17,496 bases of DNA from Bacilli bacterium (GTDB lineage Bacteria; Bacillota_I; Bacilli_A; RF39; UBA660): positions 1 to 17,496 of the forward strand of contig JAEDJI010000015.1 in NCBI GenBank assembly GCA_016296435.1, given 5' to 3'. This document shows, piece after piece, positions 6,901 to 14,776 of the stretch. Each line of letters starts with the position of its first letter. Position 1 is the first letter of the stretch. Below the pieces are notes generated by a model. That model saw only the letters and a list, made by a program, of their open reading frames with translations. It made no database searches and was not told the DNA's origin. The translations under genes were made by a program, and so were the position numbers.

Positions 6901-7558
6901 AATTGCTATGATGAAAGAAGCAGGAATGGCTGAAGATGGAAAAACAATACTATATGACGGTCGTACTGGTAGACCATTTGATAATAGAGTGTCAGTTGGT
7001 GTCATGTATATGATTAAACTTAATCACATGGTTGAAGATAAGATGCATGCTCGTGCTACAGGGCCTTATTCATTAGTTACTCAACAACCACTTGGAGGAA
7101 AAGCACAATTTGGTGGACAAAGATTTGGGGAAATGGAAGTTTGGGCTTTATATGCATATGGTGCTGCTCATACATTACAAGAAATTATGACTATTAAGTC
7201 TGATGATGTTGTTGGACGTGTTAAAGTATATGAATCTTTAGTAAAAGGACAAAAGGTTGATCAGGCTGGTGTTCCTGAATCATTTAGGGTTCTTATTAAA
7301 GAATTCCAAGCTTTAGGACTTGATATTCAAATAATAAATGATAAAAATGAAGTTTTAGATTTGAAACAAATTGAAAGAGATGAAGTTCAAGAAAGTATGA
7401 ATTTTAATGAAGTTGAAATTTCTTTAGCTGATAAAGAAGGTATAGCAGATGTTGTACTTGATGAAGATGAAGAATTGGGTGAATTCGATGATTTAGATGA
7501 TATGGAATATGATTCGGATTTTGAGAATAAGAATAATGAAAGTGAGGTGAATTACTAA
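3953..7558 (+). CDS. rpoB: DNA-directed RNA polymerase subunit beta
   Basis: RpoB forms the pincer and much of the active centre of RNA polymerase with RpoC. The product has 1201 residues, typical of Firmicutes, without the large lineage-specific insertions of proteobacteria. The rifampicin pocket runs from [13 protein letters not shown] to [13 protein letters not shown], about residues 456-486. The equivalents of E. coli D516, H526 and S531 are D465, H475 and S480, all in the sensitive form. [12 protein letters not shown] lies at about 905-916. The C-terminal 45 residues are strongly acidic (runs of Asp and Glu). The start is GTG at 3953 after AGGGGTG (3939-3945). The stop codon overlaps the rpoC start by one base (TAATG), indicating coupled translation and balanced subunit production. 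Confidence 0.97.
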   Translation: MAFKVVSCGDHRKRRNFSKIKNTYELSDLLEIQKKSYNWFIEKGIEEVFDDLFPVENFAGTLSLEFGDYHFDEPRYSIKECKERYATYAAPLKVDVRLFNNETGEVKEQEIFLGDMPLMTDSGTFVINGAERVIVSQLVRSPSVYFNKELDKNGRILITSQIIPTRGTWLEFETDARDILYVRIDRTRKVPLTTLLRAFGLSSDDDIIKVFGDSDFLENTIAKDSTRNTDEALIEIYEKLRPGEPATLDSSKNQIITRFFDEFRYDLAKVGRYKFNIKLNVLDRILNQTLAEDIKVNGEVVVPKNTVVTKEVFEVLKPIFENGYGIKEVKINDELDTYNKVQMVKIYKPGTKKKLVVIGNDQSINSKRLTISDVYASCSYYLNLLDGVGNFDEIDHLGNRRIRQVGELLQNQFRVGVTRMERVIRERMTTQDINEVTPKTLINIRPITAILKEFFGSSQLSQFMDQINPIAELTHKRRLSALGPGGLSRDRAGMDVRDVNESHYGRICPIESPEGPNIGLITTLASYAKIDDYGFIMTPYRKVVDSVITDEVRYFTADEEGDLVISQSTVLTDENNKIIDESVAARYHGENILTTPDKVDYIDVSPQQVVSITTSCIPFLEHDDATRALMGSNMQRQAVPLLRPEAPFVGTGVEYIAARDSGSTIVAKADGVVTYVDGRKVVVKNKGGVDEYYLTDFTASNQGTCFHHRPIVKVGDKVKRGVTILADGPSCDKGELALGKNVTVAFMLFNGYNYEDAVILNEKLVKEDAYTSIHIEDYEMPCRDTKLGPEEITRDIPNVSEEARKNLDADGIIRIGTEVKEGDILVGKVTPKGMAELTSEEKLLHAIFGEKTREVRDTSLRVPHGGDGIVHDVKVFTKKNNDELASGVSKLVRVYIVQKRKIQVGDKMSGRHGNKGVISLILPEEDMPYLPDGTPVDIMLNPLGVPSRMNIGQVLELHLGMACKKLGVHVATPVFDGAKEEDVIAMMKEAGMAEDGKTILYDGRTGRPFDNRVSVGVMYMIKLNHMVEDKMHARATGPYSLVTQQPLGGKAQFGGQRFGEMEVWALYAYGAAHTLQEIMTIKSDDVVGRVKVYESLVKGQKVDQAGVPESFRVLIKEFQALGLDIQIINDKNEVLDLKQIERDEVQESMNFNEVEISLADKEGIADVVLDEDEELGEFDDLDDMEYDSDFENKNNESEVNY

Positions 7559-10500
7559 TGTTAGAAGTTAATAAGATTGAAGCTTTAAAAATTGGTATTG
7601 CCTCTCCTGATAAGATAAGAGAATGGTCTTATGGGGAAGTAAAAAAACCTGAAACTATTAATTATCGTACTTTAAGACCTGAAAGAGATGGATTATTTTG
7701 TGAAAAAATCTTTGGTCCTACTAAAGATTTTGAATGTGCATGTGGTAAATATAAGCGTGTAAAATATAAAAATATCGTTTGTGATAGATGTGGTGTTGAA
7801 GTTACTCGTTCTAAAGTTAGACGTGAAAGAATGGGACATATTGAACTTGCTACGCCTGTATCTCATATTTGGTATTTTAAGGGTATTCCATCTCGTATGG
7901 GGACTGTTCTTGATATGAGTCAAAGAGATTTAGAAGAAGTATTGTATTTTGTTTCTTATGTTGTTATTGATAAGGGTATTACACCTTTAGAAAATAAGCA
8001 AACGTTGTCTGAAAAGGAATATCGTGCATATTATGAAAAATATGGTGATGGTTTCAAAGTAGGAATGGGAGCTGAGGCCATTAAGGAATTATTAAAGAAA
8101 GTAGATCTTGGTAAGGAAATTGAAGATATTCGTAAGAAGCTTGAAACTGCTCAAGGTCAAAAGAGAACTAGCTTATTAAAGAGACTTGATATATTAGATG
8201 CTTTCTATACATCTGGTAATAAACCTGAATGGATGGTTTTGGATGTTATACCTGTTATACCACCTGAACTACGTCCAATGATTCAATTAGATGGTGGTAG
8301 ATTTGCTACTTCAGATTTAAATGATTTATATAGAAGGGTTATTAATAGAAATAATCGTTTGAAAAGACTTATTGATTTGGGTGCTCCATCTATTATTATT
8401 CAAAATGAAAAACGTATGCTTCAAGAAGCAGTTGACGCTTTATTTGACAATGGTAGAAGGGGTAAAAGTGTTACTGGTGCAGGAAATCGTCCTCTTAAGT
8501 CACTTTCTAGCATGTTAAAAGGTAAACAAGGTAGATTTAGACAAAACTTACTTGGTAAACGTGTTGATTATTCAGGACGTTCAGTAATTGTTGTTGGACC
8601 TAGTTTAAAAATGTATCAATGTGGTCTTCCTAAGGGAATGGCTCTTGAACTTTTCAAACCACATGTAATTAATGGATTGGTTGAAAGAGATATTGCTCAT
8701 AATATTAAGGCTGCTAAAAGACTTATTGATAATCAAGATGAAAGGGTTTGGGATGTCGTTGAAGAAGTAATAAAAGAACATCCTGTTATGCTAAATCGTG
8801 CTCCTACTCTTCATAGATTAGGTATTCAAGCATTTGAACCTAAGTTAATTGGTGGTAAGGCTATTCGTCTGCATCCACTTGTTTGTCCTGCATTTAATGC
8901 TGATTTTGATGGAGACCAAATGGCAGTTCACGTACCAATTAGTGAAGAAGCTCAAGCTGAGGCTAGATTGTTAATGCTTGGTGCTAATAATATTCTTCAT
9001 CCAAAAAGTGGGGAACCTGTTGTTACTCCTGCTCAAGACATGGTTTTAGGTAATTATTACTTAACAATGGAAAAGAAGGATGAGGTTAATGAAGGTAGAG
9101 TATTTAAAGATACTAATGAAGCTCTTATGGAATATGACAGAGGAAATTTACCTCTTCATACTAGGATTGCTATTAGGGTTGATTCATTTAAATATAAGTT
9201 ATTTACCGAAGAACAAAGTGGTAAGTATTTGATTACTACTGTTGGTAAGATTAAGTTTAATGAAATATTACCTGATACATTCCCATATATTAATGAACCT
9301 ACTAAGGAAAATATTGAGACTGTTACTCCTAGTAAGTATTTTGTAGATAAGGGTGTAGATCTTAAAAAAGCTATTAGTGAAATGCCTTTAGTTAGTCCGT
9401 TTCCTGTTAAGACTTTAAAGGATATAATTGCTCAAATATTTAAGCTTTATAAGACTACTGAAACTTCTATTATGCTAGATAGATTGAAAGATTTAGGATT
9501 TAAGTATTCAACTATAAGTGGTACAACTGTATCTGTTCATGATGTTGCTACTAGTAGTTCTAAACCTCAAATAATTGCAGATAGTAAGAAAATGGTAGAT
9601 AAGATTAATAAACAATATGCTAGAGGTTTAATTACTGAAGATGAAAGATATGAGAGTGTTATTAATACTTGGTATAAGGCTAAAGATCAGGTTCAAGCTG
9701 AACTTCAATCTATTGCAGATTCTTCTCTTGAAAATCCAATATTTATGATGATGAAGTCTGGTGCTCGTGGTAAGATTTCGCAATTTGTTCAACTTTCTGG
9801 TATGCGTGGTCTTATGGCTAAACCAGGTGGAAAAACTATTGAAATACCAGTTATATCTTCATTTAAAGAAGGGTTAACTGTATCTGAGTTCTTCTTATCT
9901 ACTCATAGTGCTCGTAAAGGTAGTGCCGATACTGCACTTAATACGGCATCATCAGGATATTTAACAAGAAGACTTGTTGATGTTTCTCAAGATGTAATTG
10001 TTAAGGAACATGATTGTGGTACTGATTTTGGTGTTACAGTTATGCCGTTTATTAATGAAAAGGATAACACTGTAATTGAAGGATTATATGATAGAATTGT
10101 TGGTAGATATACTAGTAAGAAAGTTATTAATCCTGAAACTAAGGAAGTTATTGTTGATAAGGATGAAATGATTACTGAAAAACTTGCTGAAAAGATTGTT
10201 AAGGCAGGAGTTACTTCAGTTGAAATTAGAAATGTACTTACTTGTAATACAAGAGCTGGTGTATGTCAAAAATGTTATGGTAGAAATCTTGCTACTGGTA
10301 ATTTGGTTGAAATTGGTGAAGCTGTTGGTATAATGGCTGCTCAATCTATCGGAGAACCTGGTACACAACTTACCATGAGAACATTCCATACTGGTGGGGT
10401 TGCAGGTGGTGAAGATATTACTCAAGGGTTACCTCGTGTTGAAGAATTGTTTGAGGCACGTAATCCTAAAGGACAAGCTGCCATTGCTACTATTGATGGT

Positions 10501-11190
10501 AAAGTTAAAGAAATTCATGACGATCATGGTAAGTATAAGATTATTATTAAGAATAAACTTGAAGAAAGAGAACATATTACTAATTATGGTGCTAAACTTC
10601 GTGTTGAAAAGGGAGATACTGTATCTATTGGTGATAAGTTAACTGAAGGTAATATTAGTTTAAGGGAACTTCTTGCAGTTACTGACAGAATTACTACTCA
10701 AGAATATATCTTAAAAGAAATTCAAAAAGCTTATCGTGCTCAGGGTGTAGATATTTCTGATAAACATATTGAAGTTGTAGTAAGTAGAATGATATCTAAG
10801 ATTAGAATTTCTGATGGTGGGGATACTAACTTCTTAATTGGTTCTGTTGTTGGTATTAGAGAATTTACTGATGTTAATAAAGAGGTAATTTTAACTGGAA
10901 AGAAACCTGCCGTTGGAAAACCAATTCTTCTTGGTATTACTAAGGCTGCTCTTGAAACTGATTCGTTCTTATCGGCTGCTTCTTTCCAAGAAACTACAAG
11001 AGTACTTACTGATGCTTCCATTAAAGGTAAGGTTGATACTTTACAAGGTCTTAAAGAAAATGTTATTATTGGTAAATTAATTCCTGCTGGAACTGGAGCT
11101 AAACAATATAGAGATGTTTCTTATGAACTTAAGAATCAACTTATGGAGGAAGAAGCAATTGATGCTTTAGAAGATGAATTAATGGAATAG
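7558..11190 (+). CDS. rpoC: DNA-directed RNA polymerase subunit beta-prime
   Basis: RpoC supplies the catalytic magnesium site, clamp, bridge helix and trigger loop. The product has 1210 residues, the usual Firmicute length, with no large insertion in the trigger loop. The first zinc site uses C60, C62, C75 and C78. The active-site NADFDGD motif places its three aspartates at 449, 451 and 453. The second zinc site is C820, C896, C903 and C906. The trigger-loop region [16 protein letters not shown] starts near residue 932. The ribosome binding site GAGGTG (7544-7549) is inside rpoB. Its stop codon forms the last bases of the 5' arm of the downstream terminator. No ribosomal protein S12/S7 genes follow, unlike the usual order. 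Confidence 0.97.
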   Translation: MLEVNKIEALKIGIASPDKIREWSYGEVKKPETINYRTLRPERDGLFCEKIFGPTKDFECACGKYKRVKYKNIVCDRCGVEVTRSKVRRERMGHIELATPVSHIWYFKGIPSRMGTVLDMSQRDLEEVLYFVSYVVIDKGITPLENKQTLSEKEYRAYYEKYGDGFKVGMGAEAIKELLKKVDLGKEIEDIRKKLETAQGQKRTSLLKRLDILDAFYTSGNKPEWMVLDVIPVIPPELRPMIQLDGGRFATSDLNDLYRRVINRNNRLKRLIDLGAPSIIIQNEKRMLQEAVDALFDNGRRGKSVTGAGNRPLKSLSSMLKGKQGRFRQNLLGKRVDYSGRSVIVVGPSLKMYQCGLPKGMALELFKPHVINGLVERDIAHNIKAAKRLIDNQDERVWDVVEEVIKEHPVMLNRAPTLHRLGIQAFEPKLIGGKAIRLHPLVCPAFNADFDGDQMAVHVPISEEAQAEARLLMLGANNILHPKSGEPVVTPAQDMVLGNYYLTMEKKDEVNEGRVFKDTNEALMEYDRGNLPLHTRIAIRVDSFKYKLFTEEQSGKYLITTVGKIKFNEILPDTFPYINEPTKENIETVTPSKYFVDKGVDLKKAISEMPLVSPFPVKTLKDIIAQIFKLYKTTETSIMLDRLKDLGFKYSTISGTTVSVHDVATSSSKPQIIADSKKMVDKINKQYARGLITEDERYESVINTWYKAKDQVQAELQSIADSSLENPIFMMMKSGARGKISQFVQLSGMRGLMAKPGGKTIEIPVISSFKEGLTVSEFFLSTHSARKGSADTALNTASSGYLTRRLVDVSQDVIVKEHDCGTDFGVTVMPFINEKDNTVIEGLYDRIVGRYTSKKVINPETKEVIVDKDEMITEKLAEKIVKAGVTSVEIRNVLTCNTRAGVCQKCYGRNLATGNLVEIGEAVGIMAAQSIGEPGTQLTMRTFHTGGVAGGEDITQGLPRVEELFEARNPKGQAAIATIDGKVKEIHDDHGKYKIIIKNKLEEREHITNYGAKLRVEKGDTVSIGDKLTEGNISLRELLAVTDRITTQEYILKEIQKAYRAQGVDISDKHIEVVVSRMISKIRISDGGDTNFLIGSVVGIREFTDVNKEVILTGKKPAVGKPILLGITKAALETDSFLSAASFQETTRVLTDASIKGKVDTLQGLKENVIIGKLIPAGTGAKQYRDVSYELKNQLMEEEAIDALEDELME

Positions 11191-11212
11191 GCTTTGTCTA
11201 TTCCTTTTTTTT
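11184..11212 (+). terminator. intrinsic terminator of rpoB-rpoC
   Basis: GGAATAG (11184-11190) pairs perfectly with CTATTCC (11198-11204) around a seven-base loop, followed by eight consecutive T residues (11205-11212). The rpoC TAG stop codon is the last three bases of the 5' arm, so a terminating ribosome would cover the hairpin until release. Confidence 0.88.
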
Positions 11213-11223
11213 ATGTTTTGTAG

Positions 11224-11229
11224 TATAAT
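11224..11229 (+). promoter_or_regulatory. possible -10 box for yvcK-whiA
   Basis: TATAAT (11224-11229) lies 25 bases before the yvcK start, just after the rpoC terminator, where a new promoter is expected. At 17-base spacing the -35 position reads TTCCTT (11201-11206) and overlaps the terminator arm, a poor match. There is no TG extension. Location supports a promoter; the missing -35 box lowers confidence. Confidence 0.4.
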
Positions 11230-11253
11230 ATACTTAATATTTGAGGTGATATT

Positions 11254-12201
11254 TTGAATAAAAAAGTTGTTGTTTTTGGAGGGGGCACTGGTATTAGTTA
11301 TTTGCTTCGTGGTCTTAATTTGTTTCCTGTAGATATTATTGCAGTTGTTACTGTTTCTGATGATGGTGCTTCTACTGGAAAGCTTCGCGAAGAGTTTTCT
11401 ATGCCTGGTATGGGGGATATTAGAAAAGCTATTGTTAGTTTGTCTGATGCTCCTCCTGAAATAAAGGATTTACTTAGTTATAGATTTAATACTTATAGTG
11501 ATTTAGACGGACATCCTATAGGTAATCTTATTCTTACTGCTATGTATAATATGACTGGTAGTCTTTCTTCTAGTATAAAAGTACTTAGTGATTTTTTGGA
11601 TGTAAAGCATAAGGTTCTTCCTTTGTCTGAAGATTATCTTACTTTAATGGCTGAAACTGTTGATGGAAAGATTGTAAGTGGTGAGAAGAATATTCCTGAT
11701 GTGGAACATAGGTATAAGAGATTTTTTTATAAGGAGGTTCCTCATGTATCTAAGGAAGTAATTGATGCAATAAAGAGTGCTGATCTTATTGTTTTTAGTA
11801 TGGGTAGTTTATATACTAGTATTATTCCTCATTTAATTGCTGATGAGGTAGTTAATGCTATTGATATGAGTAAAGCTAGAATTTTATATACTTGTAATGC
11901 TGTTATACAAAAAGGTGAAACAGATGATTATACTGTTGGTGATCATGTTGCTATTCTTAATTCTTATTTAGGTAAGAAAAAGGTTGATGCTGTTCTTGTT
12001 TCTAGTACTGTAATACCTAAAAAGATTATTGATAGGTATGTTAGATATGAAAACAAGGAACTTGTTAAATTTGATCCTTTGTATTTAGATAAACTTAATT
12101 GTGAGGTTATATCTAGTGATTTGCTTACTATTGAAAATAATTATATAAGGCATGATAGTTTAAAGCTTGCTACTGCAATATTTAATTATTTGATGAGGTG
12201 A
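11254..12201 (+). CDS. yvcK: YvcK/GlmR family gluconeogenesis and envelope factor
   Basis: YvcK (GlmR) is a cytosolic CofD-like Rossmann protein. Characterised homologues bind UDP-GlcNAc and adjust carbon flow into peptidoglycan precursors, and are needed for growth on gluconeogenic carbon sources. The product has 315 residues, the usual size. Visible motifs are GGGTG (9-13), SDDGASTGKLR (35-45), PGMGDIRK (51-58), GHPIGNL near 88-94 and GSLYTSIIPHL near 186-196. The usual GPGSLYTS reads SMGSLYTS, losing the proline before the glycine. The start is TTG at 11254, correctly spaced after GAGGTGA (11243-11249), with no better in-frame ATG nearby. whiA starts four bases after its stop, so the two are co-transcribed. 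The usual upstream partner rapZ is absent here. Confidence 0.9.
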   Translation: MNKKVVVFGGGTGISYLLRGLNLFPVDIIAVVTVSDDGASTGKLREEFSMPGMGDIRKAIVSLSDAPPEIKDLLSYRFNTYSDLDGHPIGNLILTAMYNMTGSLSSSIKVLSDFLDVKHKVLPLSEDYLTLMAETVDGKIVSGEKNIPDVEHRYKRFFYKEVPHVSKEVIDAIKSADLIVFSMGSLYTSIIPHLIADEVVNAIDMSKARILYTCNAVIQKGETDDYTVGDHVAILNSYLGKKKVDAVLVSSTVIPKKIIDRYVRYENKELVKFDPLYLDKLNCEVISSDLLTIENNYIRHDSLKLATAIFNYLMR

Positions 12202-12205
12202 TTTT

Positions 12206-13132
12206 ATGTCTTTTGCCACAGAGGTTAAGAATGAACTTTGTTTTTTAGATTATAGTGATAAAGATCTAATTGCTTTGTTATCTGGGTTTGTTCGTAATAA
12301 TTATAGTATTGTTGATGGCTGTCTTATTCTTAGTACGGAGAATGCGAAGATTGCAAGACTTTTATTTACTACGTTTAAGCGTATTTATGATGTTGATGTT
12401 ATTATTAATCAGGGGAGTATTAATAATTTTAAAAAGAAGAATTCTTATAATGTTGTTGTATCAGATAAGATGTCTTTTATACTTAATGATTTGATGATTA
12501 TTGATTATGATGGGAATGAAATTTTTATTGATGATATATTTCTTTTTAATGAAGATTTAAAAAGAGATTATTTACGTGGTTGTTTTCTTGCTAGTGGTAG
12601 TGTTAATGATCCTAAGACTTCTAGGTATCATTTGGAGTTTTTGGTTGATAAGTTTGTTGACGCTAAGTTTATTTCTTATTTACTTGGTTTATTTTATATA
12701 AATAGTAAAATTATTGAAAGAGATAAAGGTTATATGGTTTATGTGAAGGAAGCGGAAAAGATAGGAGATTTTCTTAGACTCATTAGTGCTAATAAGTCTG
12801 TTATGTATTATGAGGATATAAGAATATATAGAGATCATAAGAATATGACTAATAGACTTAATAATTGTGAACAGGCTAATGTTGATAAGATTATAGATGC
12901 TTCGTCAAAACAGATTGAAGATATTAACATTATTGTTGATAAGTTGGGTATTGATTTAGTTGATGATAAATTGAAAAATGTTATTATTTATCGTCTGAAG
13001 TATCCGGAGGTGTCATTATCTGAGCTTAGTGAGATTATGTCTTATGAGACTAGTAAATCTATTACTAAGTCTGGTCTTAGTCATCGTTTTAGAAAGATAC
13101 ATGAAATTGCTAATCGGCTTAGAAATGAGTAA
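12206..13132 (+). CDS. whiA: WhiA, DNA-binding regulator
   Basis: WhiA is a Gram-positive protein that joins a LAGLIDADG homing-endonuclease-like fold to a C-terminal helix-turn-helix. It activates sporulation-septation genes in actinobacteria, and in Bacillus it affects cell division and chromosome segregation. The product has 308 residues. The N-terminal fold shows its repeats near residues 21-45 and 122-145 (YLRGCFLASGSVNDP) and lacks catalytic acidic residues, as expected for the family. The segment RLNNCEQANVDKII precedes the C-terminal HTH (about 262-308), which ends in HRFRKIHEIANRL. That HTH looks a few residues longer than usual around SYETSKSITKSG. The ribosome binding site GAGGTG (12195-12200) overlaps the yvcK stop codon. 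A bidirectional terminator follows directly. Confidence 0.92.
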   Translation: MSFATEVKNELCFLDYSDKDLIALLSGFVRNNYSIVDGCLILSTENAKIARLLFTTFKRIYDVDVIINQGSINNFKKKNSYNVVVSDKMSFILNDLMIIDYDGNEIFIDDIFLFNEDLKRDYLRGCFLASGSVNDPKTSRYHLEFLVDKFVDAKFISYLLGLFYINSKIIERDKGYMVYVKEAEKIGDFLRLISANKSVMYYEDIRIYRDHKNMTNRLNNCEQANVDKIIDASSKQIEDINIIVDKLGIDLVDDKLKNVIIYRLKYPEVSLSELSEIMSYETSKSITKSGLSHRFRKIHEIANRLRNE

Positions 13133-13175
13133 AAAAACCTAGATGTTATTTGGTAAATAACTTATCTAGGTTTTT
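13133..13175. terminator. bidirectional terminator between whiA and dgkB
   Basis: A 12-pair outer stem joins 13133-13144 to 13164-13175. A six-pair inner stem (13145-13150 with 13156-13161) has a five-base loop, and TT is bulged at 13162-13163. The outer stem has A5 on its 5' side and T5 on its 3' side, so it works in both directions between convergent genes. The dgkB stop codon (13146-13148) and its last residues are encoded within the hairpin. Confidence 0.85.
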
Positions 13176-14063
13176 CTTTGGTAGTAACATATTAAAGTTT
13201 TTATCTACTGTTATAGTGTATTCTTTTTTTTGTTCTTTTAGTTTTTCTCCGTCTATGGTCCAGTTATTTTTTACTTCGTCTTTAAATTTTATAGTTAGTT
13301 TATCGGTTGTATAGCAGTATAGACCCGGTGCATTTGTTATGCCTGTTCTTATTAACATTATAATTGTTTTTACTAGGTCTTTTCTTCTTGTTATATTACA
13401 GAATACTACTTCTAATTTATTATCGTCTAGTTTTACATTTTTATAAATGTTGTTGAATCCTGCGATTCTGTTAGCGTTTGATATTAGTATTAATGAGTAT
13501 AGTCCATGATATGTTTCGTTGTTGATAGTGTATTCTAGTTCATATAGTTTTGTTTGTTGAAAGAATTCTTTGGCACCATTTATGAGATATGCTATATGAC
13601 CTAATTTTTTCTTTAGTTTTCTAGATGTTTGATATGGAACATTTATGAATTTACCGAATCCTGTTACGTACACAAATGGTTGATTGTTTATTAGTCCTAG
13701 GTCTACTTGTCTTATTTCACCTTTTAGAATACTCTTTACATTTTTAATTATGTTTTTACCTAGTCCAAGCATAGCGCCGATGTCGTTTGTTGTTCCTACT
13801 GGAATGTGTGATAGAACTAATTTTTCTTTTCTTTGAAAGTTTCCTGTTACTATTTCGTTAAATGTACCATCACCACCGATTGATAGTACAAGATCAGCTT
13901 TTTTAATGTTTTTTACGTATTCTGTTGCGTCTCCATTTTTTTCAGTTAGGAAAAGATTTACTTTATAGTCGCAACTATTAATAGTTTCAATTATTTTTCT
14001 TAATTCTTTTTTTTTGATGCCTTTTCCGCTTTCTAGATTACATATTAATTCACATGCTTTCAA
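13146..14063 (-). CDS. dgkB: DgkB/YegS-type lipid kinase (diacylglycerol kinase catalytic domain)
   Basis: This is a soluble lipid kinase of the DAGK catalytic family. DgkB in Bacillus rephosphorylates diacylglycerol released by lipoteichoic acid synthesis, returning it to phospholipid as phosphatidic acid at the inner membrane face. The product has 305 residues, the family length. The nucleotide-binding motif GGDGTFNE is at 63-70, PVGTTND at 88-94, DLG at 121-123 and the catalytic-region DGE at 271-273. The start is TTG (14061-14063), preceded on the minus strand by GGTGAT. The signal is weak and no in-frame ATG is nearby. It lies 32 bases downstream of clpP on the same strand and is probably co-transcribed. 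Substrate is inferred from family; a YegS-like specificity is possible. Confidence 0.82.
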   Translation of the reverse strand: MKACELICNLESGKGIKKKELRKIIETINSCDYKVNLFLTEKNGDATEYVKNIKKADLVLSIGGDGTFNEIVTGNFQRKEKLVLSHIPVGTTNDIGAMLGLGKNIIKNVKSILKGEIRQVDLGLINNQPFVYVTGFGKFINVPYQTSRKLKKKLGHIAYLINGAKEFFQQTKLYELEYTINNETYHGLYSLILISNANRIAGFNNIYKNVKLDDNKLEVVFCNITRRKDLVKTIIMLIRTGITNAPGLYCYTTDKLTIKFKDEVKNNWTIDGEKLKEQKKEYTITVDKNFNMLLPKKNLDKLFTK

Positions 14064-14095
14064 TAGATATCACCGCTTTTATTATATCTAACTTT

Positions 14096-14674
14096 TTACA
14101 TGTTTTCAATTATTTTATCGATAATACCATATTGTTTTGCTTCTTCGGCGTTAAGAAAGTAATCTCTTTCAGTGTCATTTTGTATTTTTTCTAATGATTG
14201 GTTTGTATTTTTTGATAATATTTTATTTATTTTATCTTTTAATTTTAAAATGCGTTCTGCTGCAATTTTTATTTCTGTTGCTTGTCCTTGTGCTCCTCCC
14301 AATGGTTGATGAATCATTACTTCTGCATTAGGCAGTATGTATCTTTTTCCTTTTTTACCACTTGATAGGAGGAATGCTGCCATTGACGCGGATATTCCTA
14401 TACATATGGTTGAAACGTCGCTTTTTATGATATTCATTGTGTCATATATTGCCATTCCTGATGTTATTGATCCTCCAGGGGAGTTTATGTATATGCTTAT
14501 ATCATCGTTGTTTTCTGAATCTAGAAATAGTAGTTGTGCAACGATACTGTTTGCGGTGTCATCATTTATTTCTCCATTTAGAAGAATTATTCTTTCTTTT
14601 AATAATCTTGAGTAAATATCATAACATCTTTCATTTCCTTGTTCTTTTTCAATTACTGTTGGAACTAAATTCAT
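14096..14674 (-). CDS. clpP: ATP-dependent Clp protease proteolytic subunit
   Basis: ClpP is the serine peptidase chamber, a double heptamer that degrades proteins fed by ClpX or ClpC-type unfoldases. The product has 192 residues from the ATG at 14672-14674, which begins [22 protein letters not shown], the classic ClpP start. Counted from that Met, the catalytic triad falls at S97 (in SASMAAFLL), H122 (in MIHQPLGG) and D171 (in TERDYF), the standard numbering. An upstream in-frame GTG at 14681-14683 would add MIK, but it is part of the ribosome binding sequence AGGTG and is rejected as the start. No CtsR-type tandem heptanucleotide operator or CIRCE element is visible upstream. dgkB follows in the same operon. 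Confidence 0.96.
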   Translation of the reverse strand: MNLVPTVIEKEQGNERCYDIYSRLLKERIILLNGEINDDTANSIVAQLLFLDSENNDDISIYINSPGGSITSGMAIYDTMNIIKSDVSTICIGISASMAAFLLSSGKKGKRYILPNAEVMIHQPLGGAQGQATEIKIAAERILKLKDKINKILSKNTNQSLEKIQNDTERDYFLNAEEAKQYGIIDKIIENM

Positions 14675-14707
14675 TTTTATCACCTATTTATAAAATACTA
14701 AAAAATC

Positions 14708-14736
14708 TTAATAATATTCATATTAAAATAGGACAA
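14708..14736 (-). promoter_or_regulatory. possible promoter for clpP-dgkB
   Basis: On the minus strand TTGTCC (14731-14736) and TATTAA (14708-14713) are 17 bases apart, each matching consensus at four of six positions. It is the best candidate in the 102-base divergent region, but AT-rich sequence yields such matches easily. Confidence 0.35.
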
Positions 14737-14740
14737 TATG

Positions 14741-14749
14741 TGATAAAAT
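14741..14749 (+). promoter_or_regulatory. possible extended -10 promoter for the nucleoside kinase gene
   Basis: TGATAAAAT at 14741-14749 is an extended -10 element (TG, one base, then TAAAAT), 27 bases before the kinase ATG. The -35 position at 17-base spacing (14721-14726) reads TATTAA and is poor, as is common for extended -10 promoters. It overlaps the region holding the clpP promoter candidate on the other strand. Confidence 0.4.
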
Positions 14750-14776
14750 AGAATATATAAAGATAAGAGGTGCATT

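Noticed and set aside
10394..10642. Small plus-strand open frame inside rpoC in another frame.
   Set aside because: The rpoC frame here encodes the trigger-loop region and downstream conserved segments. The alternative product is low-complexity Leu/Ile/Lys sequence.
14337..14751. Two plus-strand open frames overlapping clpP.
   Set aside because: They are antisense to a clpP gene with a complete catalytic triad and have no plausible ribosome binding sites or recognisable domains.
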